From Takakia lepidozioides (lineage: Eukaryota; Streptophyta; Takakiopsida; Takakiales; Takakiaceae), in NCBI GenBank assembly GCA_030704615.1, contig CM060733.1, positions 72,356,001 to 72,416,000 of the forward strand: DNA of 60,000 nucleotides, given 5' to 3'. The number at the start of each line of letters is the position of its first letter. Positions within the stretch are counted from its first letter, which is position 1. Positions 30,073 to 42,060 of this stretch are shown piece by piece. The notes under the pieces are model-generated. The model ran no database searches, was not told the DNA's origin, and was given only the letters and a program-made list of their open reading frames with translations. The translations under genes and the position numbers were made by a program.

Positions 30073-31895
30073 CAAGTGGCACTTGAGAATGAACTGTAGA
30101 TGGTTAATTCCCAGAACTAGGTGTTGTCCCAAAAATCTCTGGCTTGCTAATAATTGGAGTGCAGGTGATGCAGGAATTGCGAGGCAGCTGGAGGCAACCA
30201 AACATGCGTTAGCTAGTTTGTAGGTTACTCCTCTTCAGGCGTAGCTTGTAGGAAGAAGCTTAAATTACTGACTCCAGCAAGAGTATGATAGAAAAATTCT
30301 AGTGAACTTACTCTTTGACTACCAGTTTACTGTTAAAGAGTAAGTTCACTAGAAACATCTCCAAAGCAGCTATTCATGGGCTTGTGATAGACACCACAGC
30401 CAGTTTATAATATGAGAGCTTAGCTGCTTGCAATTTTCTATTAAAGGACATCCTTATGTCAAGCTTGTGCCTGCGCGGCGAGCTTGGGTAAGCTGTAAGT
30501 ACTATCCTGATGCAGCTGCTGATCACTGTACCAGGTTCTTATACATGTAGTGTGGTGCCGTGCCTATGCCCCACGAATTCCTCCTTGAATGAATCAGGTT
30601 ATGTTGTCAGGTGCACAGTGACACGCCAACACAACCATTCTGGTGACAAGGATGTTGAGGAAGCTCTGCAAAGAGGCGTGGATCCTGACCAGTGTGCTCA
30701 GGTCAGTTCCTTTCAACGCTCAAGTAGACCAGCAGCGTTGGAGGAGCAGCAACTGGACGAGGCAGCACCTGACAGGACTCGACGAAGCAGATACAATCGA
30801 GGCAAAGCCCTATACTCCAATTCCTCCACTTTAAGCTGAAAGAAATTTTAGGGTTAGGATCTTATATATTTCGTCCGACGGCGTCGTCCCTGCCAACGTC
30901 GCGTGGACGTTGTCATTTCGCCGCGTTGGCCCCAGATACGGCACAACTGTGGTCGTGGGTACGCAACCCGACACAATTTCTGTCTGGCGTCTCTATACGT
31001 TAGGTCTGCGTTCGAAACTTAATAAGAATGCAAAGGTAACTGGAATCGATAGAGCGATGAGGAGCATGAATAGGTACTTGGGCGGGTTACGGGCCCCTTG
31101 CTTGACATTGTCAGAATTGGCAGCAACATAGCTGGAACAAGTCTGGTGGCAACATGTTGATTGATCATATATATGCTCTCGCTAATTGCCTACAGAAAAC
31201 GACGAGACATAAGTTGTAGACACCCTTCGAACAACATGTACACACACCCATACACATCCAACGTGCACATCCCGAGGACACACTACTAGAATCATGTGAA
31301 TCATCCATATACGTCATCTGCAAACCAGCCCAATTCACATGACTCATGCAAGGACCCTCCCACCATTTTCACGTTGCGAGCAAGTTACTCGCCACACTCG
31401 ACTTCAAAAACTATCTTGCAAGTCATTGAAACAACTCCCAGCCGCTTACATACCCAACAGAGACATGCATTGCGGCAAGAGATCCGCGGCAACTTCAACG
31501 AGAATTCATGGCAATGCTTGATTCTCCCGAGATACACACGCATGCTAGTTACAAATAACGGACTCCCATCATCCTCTGAAAAATTGAGTATCTAACAATT
31601 TGACCAAAGTACATGGTTTAGGATCTGACTTCCTATAGAGAAGCATGACTCGTGGTCTGCCAGGTCACATCGGAACTCCACCAAATGAATAGTGCAAAAC
31701 TGCCCGATCTAACCTGTAAAACGGAGGAAGCCGCATCTCCCGGCCTTCACAGACTCTCACCTCCCGGTGGAATAATCTCAACTTCCAGATCACGACGCTT
31801 GCGCGTCCTCTGAACTTAACTCCGCCCTCGTGGCAAGGGGGCTCACACCTGTGAAGCACCTCGCGTGGGTTGCTTATCCTACACTTTGCCTCTAC
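30073..31895. other. intergenic region, no gene recognised
   Basis: Only short ORFs, such as 30510-30839 plus, without domains. It contains the perfect hairpin at 30297-30354. The 3' flank of the fasciclin gene is at its right end. Confidence 0.4.
30297..30354. repeat. perfect 20-bp inverted repeat with 18-nt loop
   Basis: ttctagtgaacttactcttt (30297-30316) and aaagagtaagttcactagaa (30335-30354) are exact inverted complements around gactaccagtttactgtt. No TIR-like flanks or target duplication were noted. Confidence 0.85.
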
Positions 31896-32816
31896 CTACA
31901 GAAGCAACAGTCCAGACGCAAGAACTGCCATCAGTAGCAAAGCCCTACTGCAATCGACAAATGATGACGCATTGGGTTTAGCAGTGCTTGGGGCCACTGC
32001 TGAAGCTGCAGGGCTGTAGCTCGTGGATGGCCCCGAGGGCGGCGCAGGGGGCGAGCCCGCCGGACTCCTGATGGGTCCAGAGGTCGGCACCGGGGCAGTG
32101 GAAGGAACGCCTGATAGAGATGGTACTGGAGACAGTACTGGGGCAACCGTCGGAGCAAGAGTGGGAACAAGGGAAGGAGACGGTGCAGTAACAACGGGTG
32201 AAGGAGCTGGAGGGAGGACTGGACCACGGTTAGGAGATGGGGCAGGCGTTGGTACAGCAGCAGGCGCCGGCACTGGGGCTGCAGCACTGAGGCCACTGGG
32301 AACCAACACACCATTGATCTCAAAGAAGCTATAGTTGTACGGATACGACGTGATGTTGGTGATAACAGCGGCTTGCGGAGCAGACCCTGCTGAAGGAGGT
32401 CCCACCTCGACTGCGCCATTAGGCTTGTCTGTGATGTTGACGAAACCCAACTGTCCCTGAGCTCTCCCTGTGGTCTGATACAATGTAGTCACAAGGCCCG
32501 ACCCATTGTTCATCTGCTTTATCTCCGAGACATCCAAATACTGCAAGAGAACGTGGTATCTCAACACATCGCTAACCTCTTGTACGCTCATCTGAGCATT
32601 GGCAGCTGCGACGGGGTCGAGAACGGCATTGGTAGGGCATAGAAGAGTGAGGGACGACCTGCTGAGGATCTCGTTGATCACCTTTGTCTCAGAAAGCAGG
32701 CGATTGAAGGTAGAGTAACTAGGATACTTCGCCAAAATTTGTGTCACATTTTGGGCCGAGACTGCCACAGCTGCAAACAGCACTGCAGCCGCAATGAACT
32801 GCACTTGCAACCTCAT
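31896..32816 (-). CDS. fasciclin-like arabinogalactan protein (FLA), GPI-anchored
   Basis: 306 residues in one exon. Residues 1-21 form a signal peptide ending VSA. One FAS1 domain spans about 22-175: H1-like LTLLCPTNAVLDPV (56-69), the YH motif RYHVL (86-90) and H2-like INGVLVP (167-173). Residues 176-280 are a Pro/Ala/Ser/Thr linker with many AP, SP and TP pairs, the substrate for hydroxyproline arabinogalactan O-glycosylation. N-glycosylation sites include N23VT, N127IT and N161YS. The last 16 residues are hydrophobic, as expected of a GPI-anchor signal. FLAs act at the plasma membrane and wall in adhesion and signalling. Length and order fit a single-FAS1 FLA. The start is the only Met that gives a signal peptide. 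Confidence 0.93.
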   Translation of the reverse strand: MRLQVQFIAAAVLFAAVAVSAQNVTQILAKYPSYSTFNRLLSETKVINEILSRSSLTLLCPTNAVLDPVAAANAQMSVQEVSDVLRYHVLLQYLDVSEIKQMNNGSGLVTTLYQTTGRAQGQLGFVNITDKPNGAVEVGPPSAGSAPQAAVITNITSYPYNYSFFEINGVLVPSGLSAAAPVPAPAAVPTPAPSPNRGPVLPPAPSPVVTAPSPSLVPTLAPTVAPVLSPVPSLSGVPSTAPVPTSGPIRSPAGSPPAPPSGPSTSYSPAASAVAPSTAKPNASSFVDCSRALLLMAVLASGLLLL

Positions 32817-32936
32817 CTCTCCTGCTCTCTTATTTTCCAGAAAGGAAACCGTTCAACCCAAGCTCCAGGCAACGACAGCCAATGCACTACTACAGCTTTG
32901 CTGTTAATCCCAGAGCAACACTCCAGTTTCCACAGC

Positions 32937-32938
<2 letters not shown>

Positions 32939-32973
<35 letters not shown>
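32939..32973. promoter_or_regulatory. GA/CT dinucleotide tract upstream of the FLA gene
   Basis: About 17 GA repeats, reading CT on the FLA strand, 120-155 bp upstream of its ATG. CT-rich patches near plant transcription starts are a common core-promoter feature; whether it functions here is inferred. No TATA box was assigned. Confidence 0.5.
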
Positions 32974-32976
<3 letters not shown>

Positions 32977-32999
32977 CCGACAATGCGCAGTGGAGAGCG

Positions 33000-34309
33000 A
33001 CCCCAAGCTAGTAAACTATCCTCAGACCCGCAGCTACTTGGCAATAGGGAGCCCTAACGGTGACTCTCAGCTACAACCGGCTGCTGACTGTCTGCCTATC
33101 GAGGGGCCCTCATACACCACGTGGCGCGCATCCGAGGATTTGGTCTTCTCTGGTGCTGCTACGGAAATGGCTTGTTTTGTACCTCAAAATTTAGAGCCTC
33201 TCATTGTAGATTCGTAGCGTCTTCTTGAAGGTGGAGGTGGTGGGGGTAGCAGTAGCTGTGGAAGTGGGGGTTAACCCCTCAAGGACGACCACCGTTTTGG
33301 TGGGCCAGCCCAAAAACGGTACATACTGGCATGGATGAGCCCATAACTTCCTGCCCTGAATCATCCACAGAAATGGACCTTATAGAAATGTGAGTAACTA
33401 CTACATCCATCTGCCCATGCATTTTCAGAGACTTTGACCGATGCAATTGGCAGATTATAAGAAAATTATAATGTTCTTTTTTCAAGCTACCACCAATTTC
33501 ACCCAAAAAAAATAGCTTTGACCAAGGTGGAAGTGGGGGTTTTTGATTTTAGCCCTACATATTCAGATAGAAGGGCAGTCATACCATGCATGCCAGAATT
33601 TGTAGCCAATTCCCCCCAATTTTTGTTGGGGGTCCTTTGTATGTGAAAGTGGGGGGTAAAAAAGGGGTTCTTGTACACTACGCTGCAATATGAGCCATGG
33701 GAACCTTTTTTTTCTTTTCTTTTTTCTGAAAACAAATTCCAACGGTGACATTGTGTGCTGCAGAAATGCAGAGACAATGGTGAATTTTTTTGGAAGTGTC
33801 ACCCTCAGATGTGCATTCTGCCAGTATTTGGGTTCCATCCCTACTCAGGCATTCAGCGCCGGAGCAGGTAGCACTTTCCGGCGGGGGTTTTGGGGGGCCA
33901 CGTCACAAAAACCCAAAAACACAAGGTGGCCTCCCCCCCCCCCCCCCCCCCCCCAAACCATTTCCTGGGTAGTGCGCACCCGTTTTCACTCCAGGAAAGG
34001 GTTTTGCTGGCCAACCGTCAACATGTTCTCTTTCAACCTGATCTTGAAGCCTAGAATCAACTTTATGGTTACAGGTAACTGACACTACTACAGTGAGCCT
34101 TGCATGGTGATAAAGGGCCCTGTTATCAATTCTAAAATGAGGAGTACTTAACCACTCAATATGCCTTCTTACCTTTCTTGATGCGGAGTTCAGGCAATCC
34201 AAGAGCCTGTTCCCACAGTCTGCAGATTGAGATAGAGAGATGTGATTACACACCCGCTCAGGATAGATCTGCCTGAGTTGCACCACAGCAGCACAGAGGG
34301 CTGTTATTG
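33000..34309. other. intergenic region, no gene recognised
   Basis: No coding potential beyond short ORFs. It includes a 22-nt poly-C run (33933-33954) next to ggggttttggggggcca, and paired words such as ccccccaatttttgttgggggt (33617-33637) that can fold. Confidence 0.4.
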
Positions 34310-34495
34310 CTGGAAGCACGGCCTTCGGAGAGGGAGGAAGAAGTTACCTCAGTACCACAGCCACCACAGCCAGTTGAACCGGTTGCCCCAGGGGTAACAC
34401 AGATTGTACACGTTGTCACACTGGAGCCTCTTACTGTGGAGGGGGAGGGGCTGGACATCCCCACTACAGAGCAGGTAGTGGCATAAATTGAGAAG
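34310..34495 (+). mobile_element. fragment of the LTR element (leader of its 3' ORF)
   Basis: Similar to 15725-15920 of the complete element; the clearest shared block is catccccactacagagcaggtagtggca against the same words at 15878-15905. No LTR is attached. Confidence 0.65.
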
Positions 34496-35159
34496 GGTGA
34501 AGCATTGCACTGGCCTCGTTCATACTCAAAGTAGGATAATTAAGGTTGTCAGCACAACAGCGGAGACGCCGAAGAAAAACCATGATCCCTGCGTGTGGGT
34601 GGAATAACGTCATCAGAAGCGTCCTTCTGCGAGCGAAGATGAGGAGCATTTGCCTACGATACTGCCTTATGCTCTGCATCCACCGCTTTCCGTTCCACTG
34701 TTCTTGTTTTCTAAGCCAGCAAATTCCATTCCATACGTCTATTGCCACTGGCCGGGAAGGGTCTTCTACTATTCTGCAAGGCTGTGCTGACTTGCCGATG
34801 AGCGGTCTCTGAGTTTTTGCGAGTGTTCTTCTAGTTTGTCTTTTATCCTTGTTGAAGAATTGCAAGACCATAACATTTTTGTGTATTTTCCTATGTTGTG
34901 AAGTTGACCGAGGTGGTGTGTTTGAAGCCCAATAGTCATGCCGAGCGCATTCCATAGTGGGATAGGAAACGGCAAGTCTGTGCAGACTTTTAGTACATAC
35001 CAGTGCGGCATCGGACAAGTCTGTGCTGACTTCTCAACTGGAACTTGTGAAAAATAAAAAAAATCATAAGTTGGTACATGACCAACTTACATTGATACAT
35101 GAGCCGTTTTAAGTCCTCATGAAAGTTGCTCCTCATCCATGTCATTCATCCGTTTGGGA
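34496..35159. other. no gene recognised
   Basis: The ORF of 184 residues on the minus strand (34464-35018) shows no domain or plausible composition and is treated as chance. Confidence 0.35.
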
Positions 35160-35760
35160 AGTGGGGATCGCTACCCTTGATCAACCAATATCCAGCGGTT
35201 CACATTTATCCTTGTTTTCCCATTAGCTCTCTTTCCCGGGCTATGTTGAGATCGGGGAGAGGTTCCCATGATTGAAGTAGCGAGTTGTAGCGTTGTTCTG
35301 AGAGTCGTCTGAAGTGAGATCCTCCAGCAAGATAAGCATATTTTCCTGCATTTGCTAACTTACAAAGACCTCGATCCTGAATCATTCTTGGCGCTGAAGA
35401 CTATTCATTGATTTCTAGATCATACCTCCATACCATGTAACCTCTAGAGTACTGTCCGCACCAAAAGTTGCATTCCTCTGTGATGCACTCCAAGGCCACA
35501 TGGTCTGTCAACCCCGGAATCAAGGAGTTGTGATTGGGCTGGTCCTCTCTCTGATGGAATGCCACTTTATGCAGGTTCTCCAGTGATACAACATCCTCTG
35601 GAATGACAATTCCGTTGCGAAGGCTCCCATAGTCAGACAAACTAGTCGCCAGAGATGGGTTTTCAAAAATCCGAATCCGGTTTACAGTCTGAGAGCGAGA
35701 CCTTTTCCTATCCTCCTGGAACATGTCATTGATCTTCTTTGAAGAAGAAGCCGTTATCAC
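35160..35760 (-). pseudogene. F-box/kelch-repeat protein remnant
   Basis: The frame 35401-35760 ends with SLIPGLTDHVALECI, resembling the start of the F-box in plant kelch F-box proteins (usually LIPGLPDDVAL.CL), after which the expected F-box helices are scrambled and the frame stops. Further down, 35345-35206 reads YAYLAGGSHFRRLSEQRYN followed by SWEPLPDLNIARE, a good kelch repeat. The two parts are separated by a frame break and later kelch repeats are not seen. The family supplies substrate receptors for SCF ubiquitin ligases. A degraded gene is the best reading. Confidence 0.6.
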
Positions 35761-35929
35761 ATCTGGCTTGCTCCGATAGTTACTCCAGCTCTGTCATTGC
35801 TATATAATTTCACTTCTTGAAGATTTTCTACTATAATTTTGTACTCAACTCAATAAAATATACACTAATGTACATGAAAGACGCTATTTTAATTAGAATA
35901 AAAAAAGGATGATCGACATATATGGCGGC

Positions 35930-36868
35930 TATCGAGCGGCTCTTACTCACCCATCCCTTCGCTATCCGAGGTGGGAACTCCAAGATAGGAGAGTTGGATA
36001 TCTCTAAGCACTCAGCCCGCTCAGAACAATCAGTCATGACCTACAACTAGTATATCATGGAAGTGCTTCTTGTTTGTATTCTTTCTTGCCTTCATGTCAG
36101 CGAATTACCTTACTGTTTATATTTAAGCATCAAATTGCTTCAGCAATCTACCATGTTCCAATCACTCATCCCTTCATTCCACAACTTCACTCAGGTCTCT
36201 CTACACAGTGTGAGTATGGAATATGTATCAGATTATGATCTATCAAATGTCAGGCCGAAGCCATGGTGTCCCTAGTCTGCTCTACAGTATAACTCTACGG
36301 CTTGCATGATTCAAGCATCAACAGTTCGCGACTCCTCCTTCACTGCGCTCTCCATTCCTCAGCTCCAGATCGTCCCTCCCTTCCCGATGGCCAAGTCGTG
36401 ATCGTAGTGTCCTCCCTCCATTGCTACTCTGTCTTTTCTACCTGCAAGCTGTTCTAACTGCCTAACTAACTAACTGTCATCCAGATAGAATACACGTTCC
36501 CGCTGCCGATGTCGTTCCCACACAGTCGTTCCCTGCCATGGTAATCGTTCCCTGTGAATGCTGTGACGGGTTGTGCCCAACTGTGTCGGCTGTGACTGGC
36601 TGTGTCGGACTGTGCCGGGCTGTGACTGGTTGTGTTGAGCTGTGTCCGGCTGTGTCCGGCTGTGATAGACTGTGATAGGCTGTGTAAGGCTGTGTCAGAC
36701 TGCGACTAGCTGTGTCTAACTGTATAAGTCTATGACTGACTGTGTAAGCCTGTCTACTACCCCTAAGGCCTGTGTTGGTTTAAGTCTACTATCCATAAGT
36801 CTCTGCAAAAAGTAAGGGTATCCCACAGAACCCGTAAAACTGTCTAAGTCCCAGACAACCCTCTAGCA
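35930..36868 (-). repeat. LTR of a second related element (3' LTR, minus strand)
   Basis: On the minus strand it starts tgctagagggttgtctggga (one change from the TGTTAGAGG terminus), carries the CACAGCC-type array (36550-36760) and the conserved end gatgggtgagtaagagccgctcgata. A purine tract precedes it (36870-36890), marking it as a 3' LTR. Of about 939 bp, it is closer to the LTR at 47842-48768 than to those at 6-19 kb. Confidence 0.88.
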
Positions 36869-36899
36869 TTACCCCTCCCCCTCTCAAAAAGTCGTGTCC

Positions 36900-38145
36900 T
36901 CACGGTTTACTGTTTAGGATCAGCAAACCTTTGTGAACGAGCACCCTTCTGTCGGTGAGAGTCCCGTGGAGGGCTCTGTGTGCGAGCCCAAGCCTTGTCA
37001 CTGGCTGGTGGAGATGACTAGTCATCAAATGGAAATGTCTGTCCTTCCTTTGGTTGATAAGGAGGTAACTTCTCTGGCATAGGAGATCCCCGTCGTTTCT
37101 TTTCTGCCATCTGTAGTGCATGGTCCTCCGCCATGTCAAAAGGTTTCTCCATAGAACCAGTTGTATCCAAATCATCGTCCCCCCTGTTGCCTTTCGGTGC
37201 TCTGATCTTATGGGGCTTCTCCGGAATCCTGCGTGGCACACAGTGTTTGCCCACCATGTCTGGAAGCTTAAAGTTTAGAACTTGCATCAATCTCTTGCGA
37301 GCAAAATTAGTATACTCCCGAAGCTCCTTGTCCGTATAGGTGACAGGTGTGCCAATGACAGTAGAACAGTGTAAGTATTTCCAGGCTTCATGTCCTTTAT
37401 AAAAAATATCGTCAAAGCCAAATTTTTCCTTGGCCAAACTGTCCAAAGCAAAATGGAACCAAGAACGAAGCTGGGGATCCTTCTGCAGCATGACCTTCAC
37501 ATCATACAGATACGTATGGGGTGGAACTGAAGGTAAGATCCAATGATCCCCAGTGGAATAACTCTGAAATCTGGACTGCATCTTCTGCTGCTCAATGTGA
37601 TAACGTGCAATGAAACAAACAACATAGTATAATCCACAGCCCATGAACAACCTCAGCTCTTGGGTTTACTTCTTCATACTCTTCATCTTCCAAATTCTTC
37701 TATCTGTTTTCATCTTCCAAGTTCTTCTCTTGGTTTTCCTCCTCCTCACTCATATAACTCAACTGGAGTGGTGTCGGAGAGTCTGAACTCTCCGTTGGCT
37801 CTGCCACATCCTCCTCTCCTTCTTTGTCTTATGCTTCAGAAACTGGAGTTCCTGCTTTTGGTGTCCCATGCCAACTCTGATCAAAGATTTATGTCAAATC
37901 TTTAATCCAGGGATGTACCTCAGATCTCTCCCCTCGTGGCTGATCTTCTTCTTCTATCAAATCCCTTAATCTTTCTTGTAAAGAATAAGAAGATGTGGCA
38001 TCCAACTCTGGTTCCTCTGGTATGGGTGATGTACTCTCTGGTGTTAATGGTGTGAGAGGTCCAGATGATTCCCCTATGTCTATTCCTCTTTCCCAAAGAT
38101 ATGGATAATTAGCTTTCAAATAACTTTCTCTTTTTGCATCGTTCT
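36900..38145 (-). pseudogene. deletion derivative: gag fused to the 3' ORF
   Basis: 37018-37650 is a 210-residue frame homologous to the end of the 3' ORF (MGCGLYYVVCFIARYHIEQQ; EKKRRGSPMPEKLPPYQP). At about 37650 it passes directly into gag sequence (EEYEEVNPRAEV, equivalent to 8308-8340), which continues to about 38145 (RESYLKANYPYLWERGIDIG). Everything from capsid through pol is missing. The gag part is cut at 38145 where the methyltransferase-like exon begins. Confidence 0.85.
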
Positions 38146-38154
38146 TAAAATAAA

Positions 38155-38507
38155 CATGTCTGTTGCAAGTGAGCATTGGTCCCACCTTCGTGTGCGGTGT
38201 GCAGAAAACATATGCGGCTGACATTGTCATTCTCGACATCCCGGATGGCCAGGCTGTGCCAGAAGTTCTTCCAAAGGGCAAGACGCCAGGCTGGAACAAA
38301 TTCGAGGACAACTACTGGAGTTGGGTGTTCGGGTTCTGTAATAATTTCCTCCATGATGCAGGGACACTTCTGCTTTTTCAGTCATGTGACAAAGATAGTC
38401 GTCGGGCATTGGCATCATACCTGAAGTCTTCAGGGTTTGAAGTTTTGCGCACATGGAATTGTGTGAACAGCCTCTACCTTGTGAAAGGGGGTTTCCCTGG
38501 TCAGCTG
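38155..38507 (+). pseudogene. DNA methyltransferase-like exon (motif IV region), copy 1
   Basis: Homologous to exon 2 of the gene at 44523-46436, in inverted orientation: VSIGPTFVCGVQKTYAAD, then IVILDIPDG at the place of methyltransferase motif IV, then NYWSWVFGFCNNFL, AGTLLLFQSCD and LASYLKSSGFEVLRTW. The strand-helix order fits the C-terminal half of a Rossmann-type SAM methyltransferase. It begins at the same acceptor-like point (tgcaag before gtgagca) as copy 2 and ends at the same donor (cagctg|gtatg). The motif I exons are not found downstream, so this copy is partial. Confidence 0.7.
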
Positions 38508-38539
38508 GTATGCCGTCTCCCTTGTGCTTATGCTTTGCC

Positions 38540-39310
38540 AAGCAGATTTGGGGATCCAAGCAAGATAGCACGGGCGGTGAGCATGTATGCCCAGGGAACG
38601 CCACTTGTGTCTAGAGTTCCACATCTGGAAGGGGAGGAGAGATTCAGCTCCTGTAAGAGGAAATTGAACACCCCACCTGATTCGGATTCCGATTTGCATA
38701 GGGCAGACCGTGATAACTTCTCGAAGCCTCGTGTTCCCCTGCATGACAGATCCATGTCCGGAACCTCCATTCTGGAGGAACCTTCGTTACGACGACAGGC
38801 TCCAGCATCAAACACTACCATTGAAATGGTGCAAGAGATAGATCCAGAGGTGGTGCCCGGACTCCTACTCCGACTTTCACTGGTTTGATGCGTCCATACA
38901 ACCAACCAGAAGCCAAGAACCACAAGTTCTGGTTCTGCGCAGATGATTGCGGTAGATGTGTGCATGGAACTGTGCGACCTTCCGTGGTGATGAAGCCAGC
39001 TCCTCCAACCGTTTGGCCCATCAAGGTGGGAACACATCTCACAAGTCAAGAGATTGCAATGCTGGAGGAGGCAGGCTTTTCCTTTGCAAGACAACCCCCT
39101 CTGCATGCATCTGCTTCCAGTTCCGCGTCTTGTCGGGTCCCTCCGGTAAATCCTCACTTGTGGCCAACCAAACGAGATGAAAAGCTGGTTTGGCGTTTCC
39201 CTCCAACCGCAACTTCGGCAAGGTGGAGTCTGCAAGAATGCTCTAAGCTTGTGTTGCAAGCACCACGGAAGTGCCCGATCCAGGGTATGATTGAGTGTAC
39301 GTCACAATGA
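38540..39310 (+). pseudogene. downstream exons of the methyltransferase/SWIM element, copy 1
   Basis: After an acceptor-like tgccaagcag a frame runs FGDPSKIARAVSMYAQGTP to a Ser-rich acidic stretch (38888); near 38870 coding character shifts to another frame: YNQPEAKNHKFWFCADDCGR, then PPTVWPIKVGTHLTSQEIA and MLEEAGFSFARQPP. No domain recognised. The 243-residue minus-strand ORF in the same place is taken as a shadow. Confidence 0.4.
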
Positions 39311-39570
39311 CCACTTCGACATCTGCTGTTCATGACAGGGCGTACGACATCACAGTTTCCAATTTCCCCAATTGCACCTGTCTTGATTTTGTGAATATGC
39401 TATCAACTAGTTTGGGCAAGAGAGGTAAATTCATACCCTACAAACATTTGTATTTCATATTTTTGAAGAGGATGGTTTGCGATCCCAAGCGTGACAACTT
39501 CGTTCACCAGGCCACTCTGAGTTTCAACGAGTTCGATACTCTATTGCAGCGGGATACAACACATAGGTAG
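39295..39570 (+). pseudogene. SWIM zinc finger exon, copy 1 (degenerate)
   Basis: 91-residue frame with FPNCTCLDF ... FIPYKHLYFIF. SWIM fingers have CxC..CxH; here Cys27 and Cys29 remain, the third Cys is replaced by Tyr (residue 49), and His51 remains. It matches 43652-44053 along its length, including the tail ending TLLQR. SWIM domains sit at the end of MULE/FAR1 transposases and bind DNA or protein. Confidence 0.75.
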
Positions 39571-41646
39571 CATCAACTATCACTTCGTGTATCTGGAATG
39601 TGGTGATCAATTCCTCCCACTCGTCGTCTTCGTACTCCTCCTGGTACACCCAACGGGCTTCCACCATGGTCAATTTTTTTACCATATCGCAACACCAAGT
39701 GGAGCGCCTCCACCACAGGTATCGGCAAGAGAAATGGTAAAAATGAGCTCCTGAAAATAAACGGGATTCAGAGTGTGGAAGCAACGATCTAGGAGCGACG
39801 CAGCAAATCGACAGGGAAAATAGAATGGACTACAGGCGCGTGCAACAGTGCTGCAAGAAGAAAGACAGTATGTACAGTGAAATCCTAAAGCAAAAACAAG
39901 GAAGGATTTGAACCTCCCTGCCACCCCGGCAATGCCATACAGATTACCAGAGAATCTGAAGAGAAGACCAATAACATCAATGACAGTAGGAAAGGATAAC
40001 AATAAAATCTCTGAATGCGCACATTCGGGAGGCTGCTTCGTTTAACCCCGACAAAGGTGTGCAGCAGAAACATGGGGGACAGGAGAGCAACTATTTACGG
40101 TGTGACACCAACCTGTGAAATCCTTTGCATGGAAAGAACGTCTCACTTGTTTCTGCACATTCTCCTCCACAAACTGAGGGCGGGGTCAATATGAAGAATA
40201 CAGAAGCGTTCAAGCGACAGTAATAGTGCCACAAAACGAGTGGATATCAATAGTGAAGAGTGAAGCAAAACGTCTCGCATGCGAAGCGTCCCCGTCCGCA
40301 TGAGTGCACGCACCTGTCAACCCCATGGGAAAGTCCCAGGGACAACTGAATGTCTATGCTATGATTGCGCTCTAGGACGGTGCGTCTATGACGAGGCATT
40401 CATGGGGCATGCATGATGCATGTATACAGTATTGTAATACAGGTCGGGGATGTATGACAGTGGTGAGAATGTATGACAGTGTTATGGCGAGGGATGGACC
40501 CGGCGCATGGGTGGGGGGTGGAGGGTTGGGGGGCGGCAGGCGCGGCGGCACCGCGAGGGGGGTGCGGGGCAGAGGGCGGGGGTGGGGCCACGCAGGCAGA
40601 CCCACTGAGGGAGCATTGAACTCCCGGGCCTCATTTATCACTTGCTTTATCATGATCTTAATTGGTATTGGAGAGGATGATGAAAACACTCTAATAAGTG
40701 GCACTATGACTTGAGGACCACGTACTTTGCTATACGTTGTGAGGATGCAAGTTTGTCATTGCCTATGTTGTCATCAAGAAGGGGAAACACTTTGGTATGA
40801 GTTGTCATCTTGGGCTAACTCAGCCAAGAGTGGATATTGTATTTACAAATAAGTTTCATTTTTGCATAGATCGGGTGAAGCAAAGACTAGAAGAATTGTG
40901 CATTATCAATCTCGAACATGTGGTCTTTGGGTACAATAGATGTTTAGGAAAATATCTTTCGAGATGTCATGGCATTTGATGAGCATAATGATCATTTGGA
41001 CTAATAACAGAGACAGTGAACACTTCCACCCAATCAGAATGATGGTTGAAACAATGACTCTCACATGCAAGTGGGCTCATGTTGGATGAGCAAGACATTG
41101 CAACTTACAAACATATCATTACCTAGATTTGTGAGTTAAATAATGACAACCTGATCAAGATTATACAATGCACCCAATAATATCGAGACAATCCCCTCTG
41201 GCAGAAATTCGGTGAGGTTTGACAAATAATGACGAAAAAGATAAATTACATCGCATCTTGTAGTACCGAATGACAACGCAGAAGATATTTGTAGGTATAG
41301 ATGAAATCTTAATATATCTTTTGCTTGAAGTTTTATGTTATTCGATACCTCAAGATGCGATGTACATTCTCTCTTTCGTCACTACTTCGCAAACCCTCAA
41401 TGAATATCCGCACAAGACGGAATGTCTCCATATTGCTGAGTGCATTGTGGAATCCTAGCCTCGTTGTCATAATATAAGACATTAATTTTAAGGTAATGAT
41501 AGTTTGCAAGTTGCAATGTCCTACGATTTAGGCAACTTAATTGTTCATAGCGAGCACTCTAGTTGTAAGCAATAACCTATAGAATTTATAGATTATGCTT
41601 ATTTTTTCCATAGCCTTGTGGCCATCAGTTATTGTGTCAATGCAAT
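39571..41646. other. no gene recognised
   Basis: Short ORFs only. 40500-40590 is G-rich (ggggtggagggttggggggcgg type), similar in style to the array at 29 kb. Otherwise AT-rich sequence without recognised features. Confidence 0.4.
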
Positions 41647-42060
41647 TGTAACACCTTCCAATAAGGGGCCCAGGTTTGAAAGGGGGTGTGGGGATTAGAG
41701 AGTGGTCCAGGAATTATGAAGCAGGAGTTATAGTAAGCTACAGCAGTAGTTCAATTAATAACTGTCATGTAAGGGGGGAGGGGGGGGGAGGCAGGAAGGT
41801 AAGACCTATTAAATAGGGGATGGTTCATGGTTAGATTGGGGTAAGCAGGCGTGGTGGTTTCTAGGAGTGACGTGTGTCAGGGTAGCCTTCTAGAAGATCC
41901 CACCGCTTGAGGGGTCGGAGGCCTTCTAGAAGGGTCCCACTGCCCCCCTAGGGTATATAAAGAGAGCCGGGCTCTCTTCCCCGCATCTTACTATCTATTC
42001 TTACTACTTACTACCTACTAGTACCTAGGGGGCTCTGCACACGCAGGGCCCCAAAAAAAA
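41647..42060 (+). repeat. putative solo LTR or LTR fragment with TATA box
   Basis: Starts tgtaacacc as many gypsy LTRs do, has a textbook TATA box (tatataa, 41954-41960) followed by a 17-bp hairpin agagagccgggctctct (41961-41977) and a pyrimidine-rich start region, and fades in an A run near 42060. No second LTR and no target duplication was identified, so a stand-alone promoter is an alternative. Confidence 0.35.

Noticed and set aside
30297-30354. miRNA precursor
   Set aside because: The stem is only 20 bp with no extension, too short for a plant pre-miRNA; kept as a plain inverted repeat.
38528-39259. 243-residue ORF on the minus strand as a gene
   Set aside because: The plus strand of the same interval carries element-like coding sequence in line with its neighbours; the minus frame shows no domain and is a shadow.
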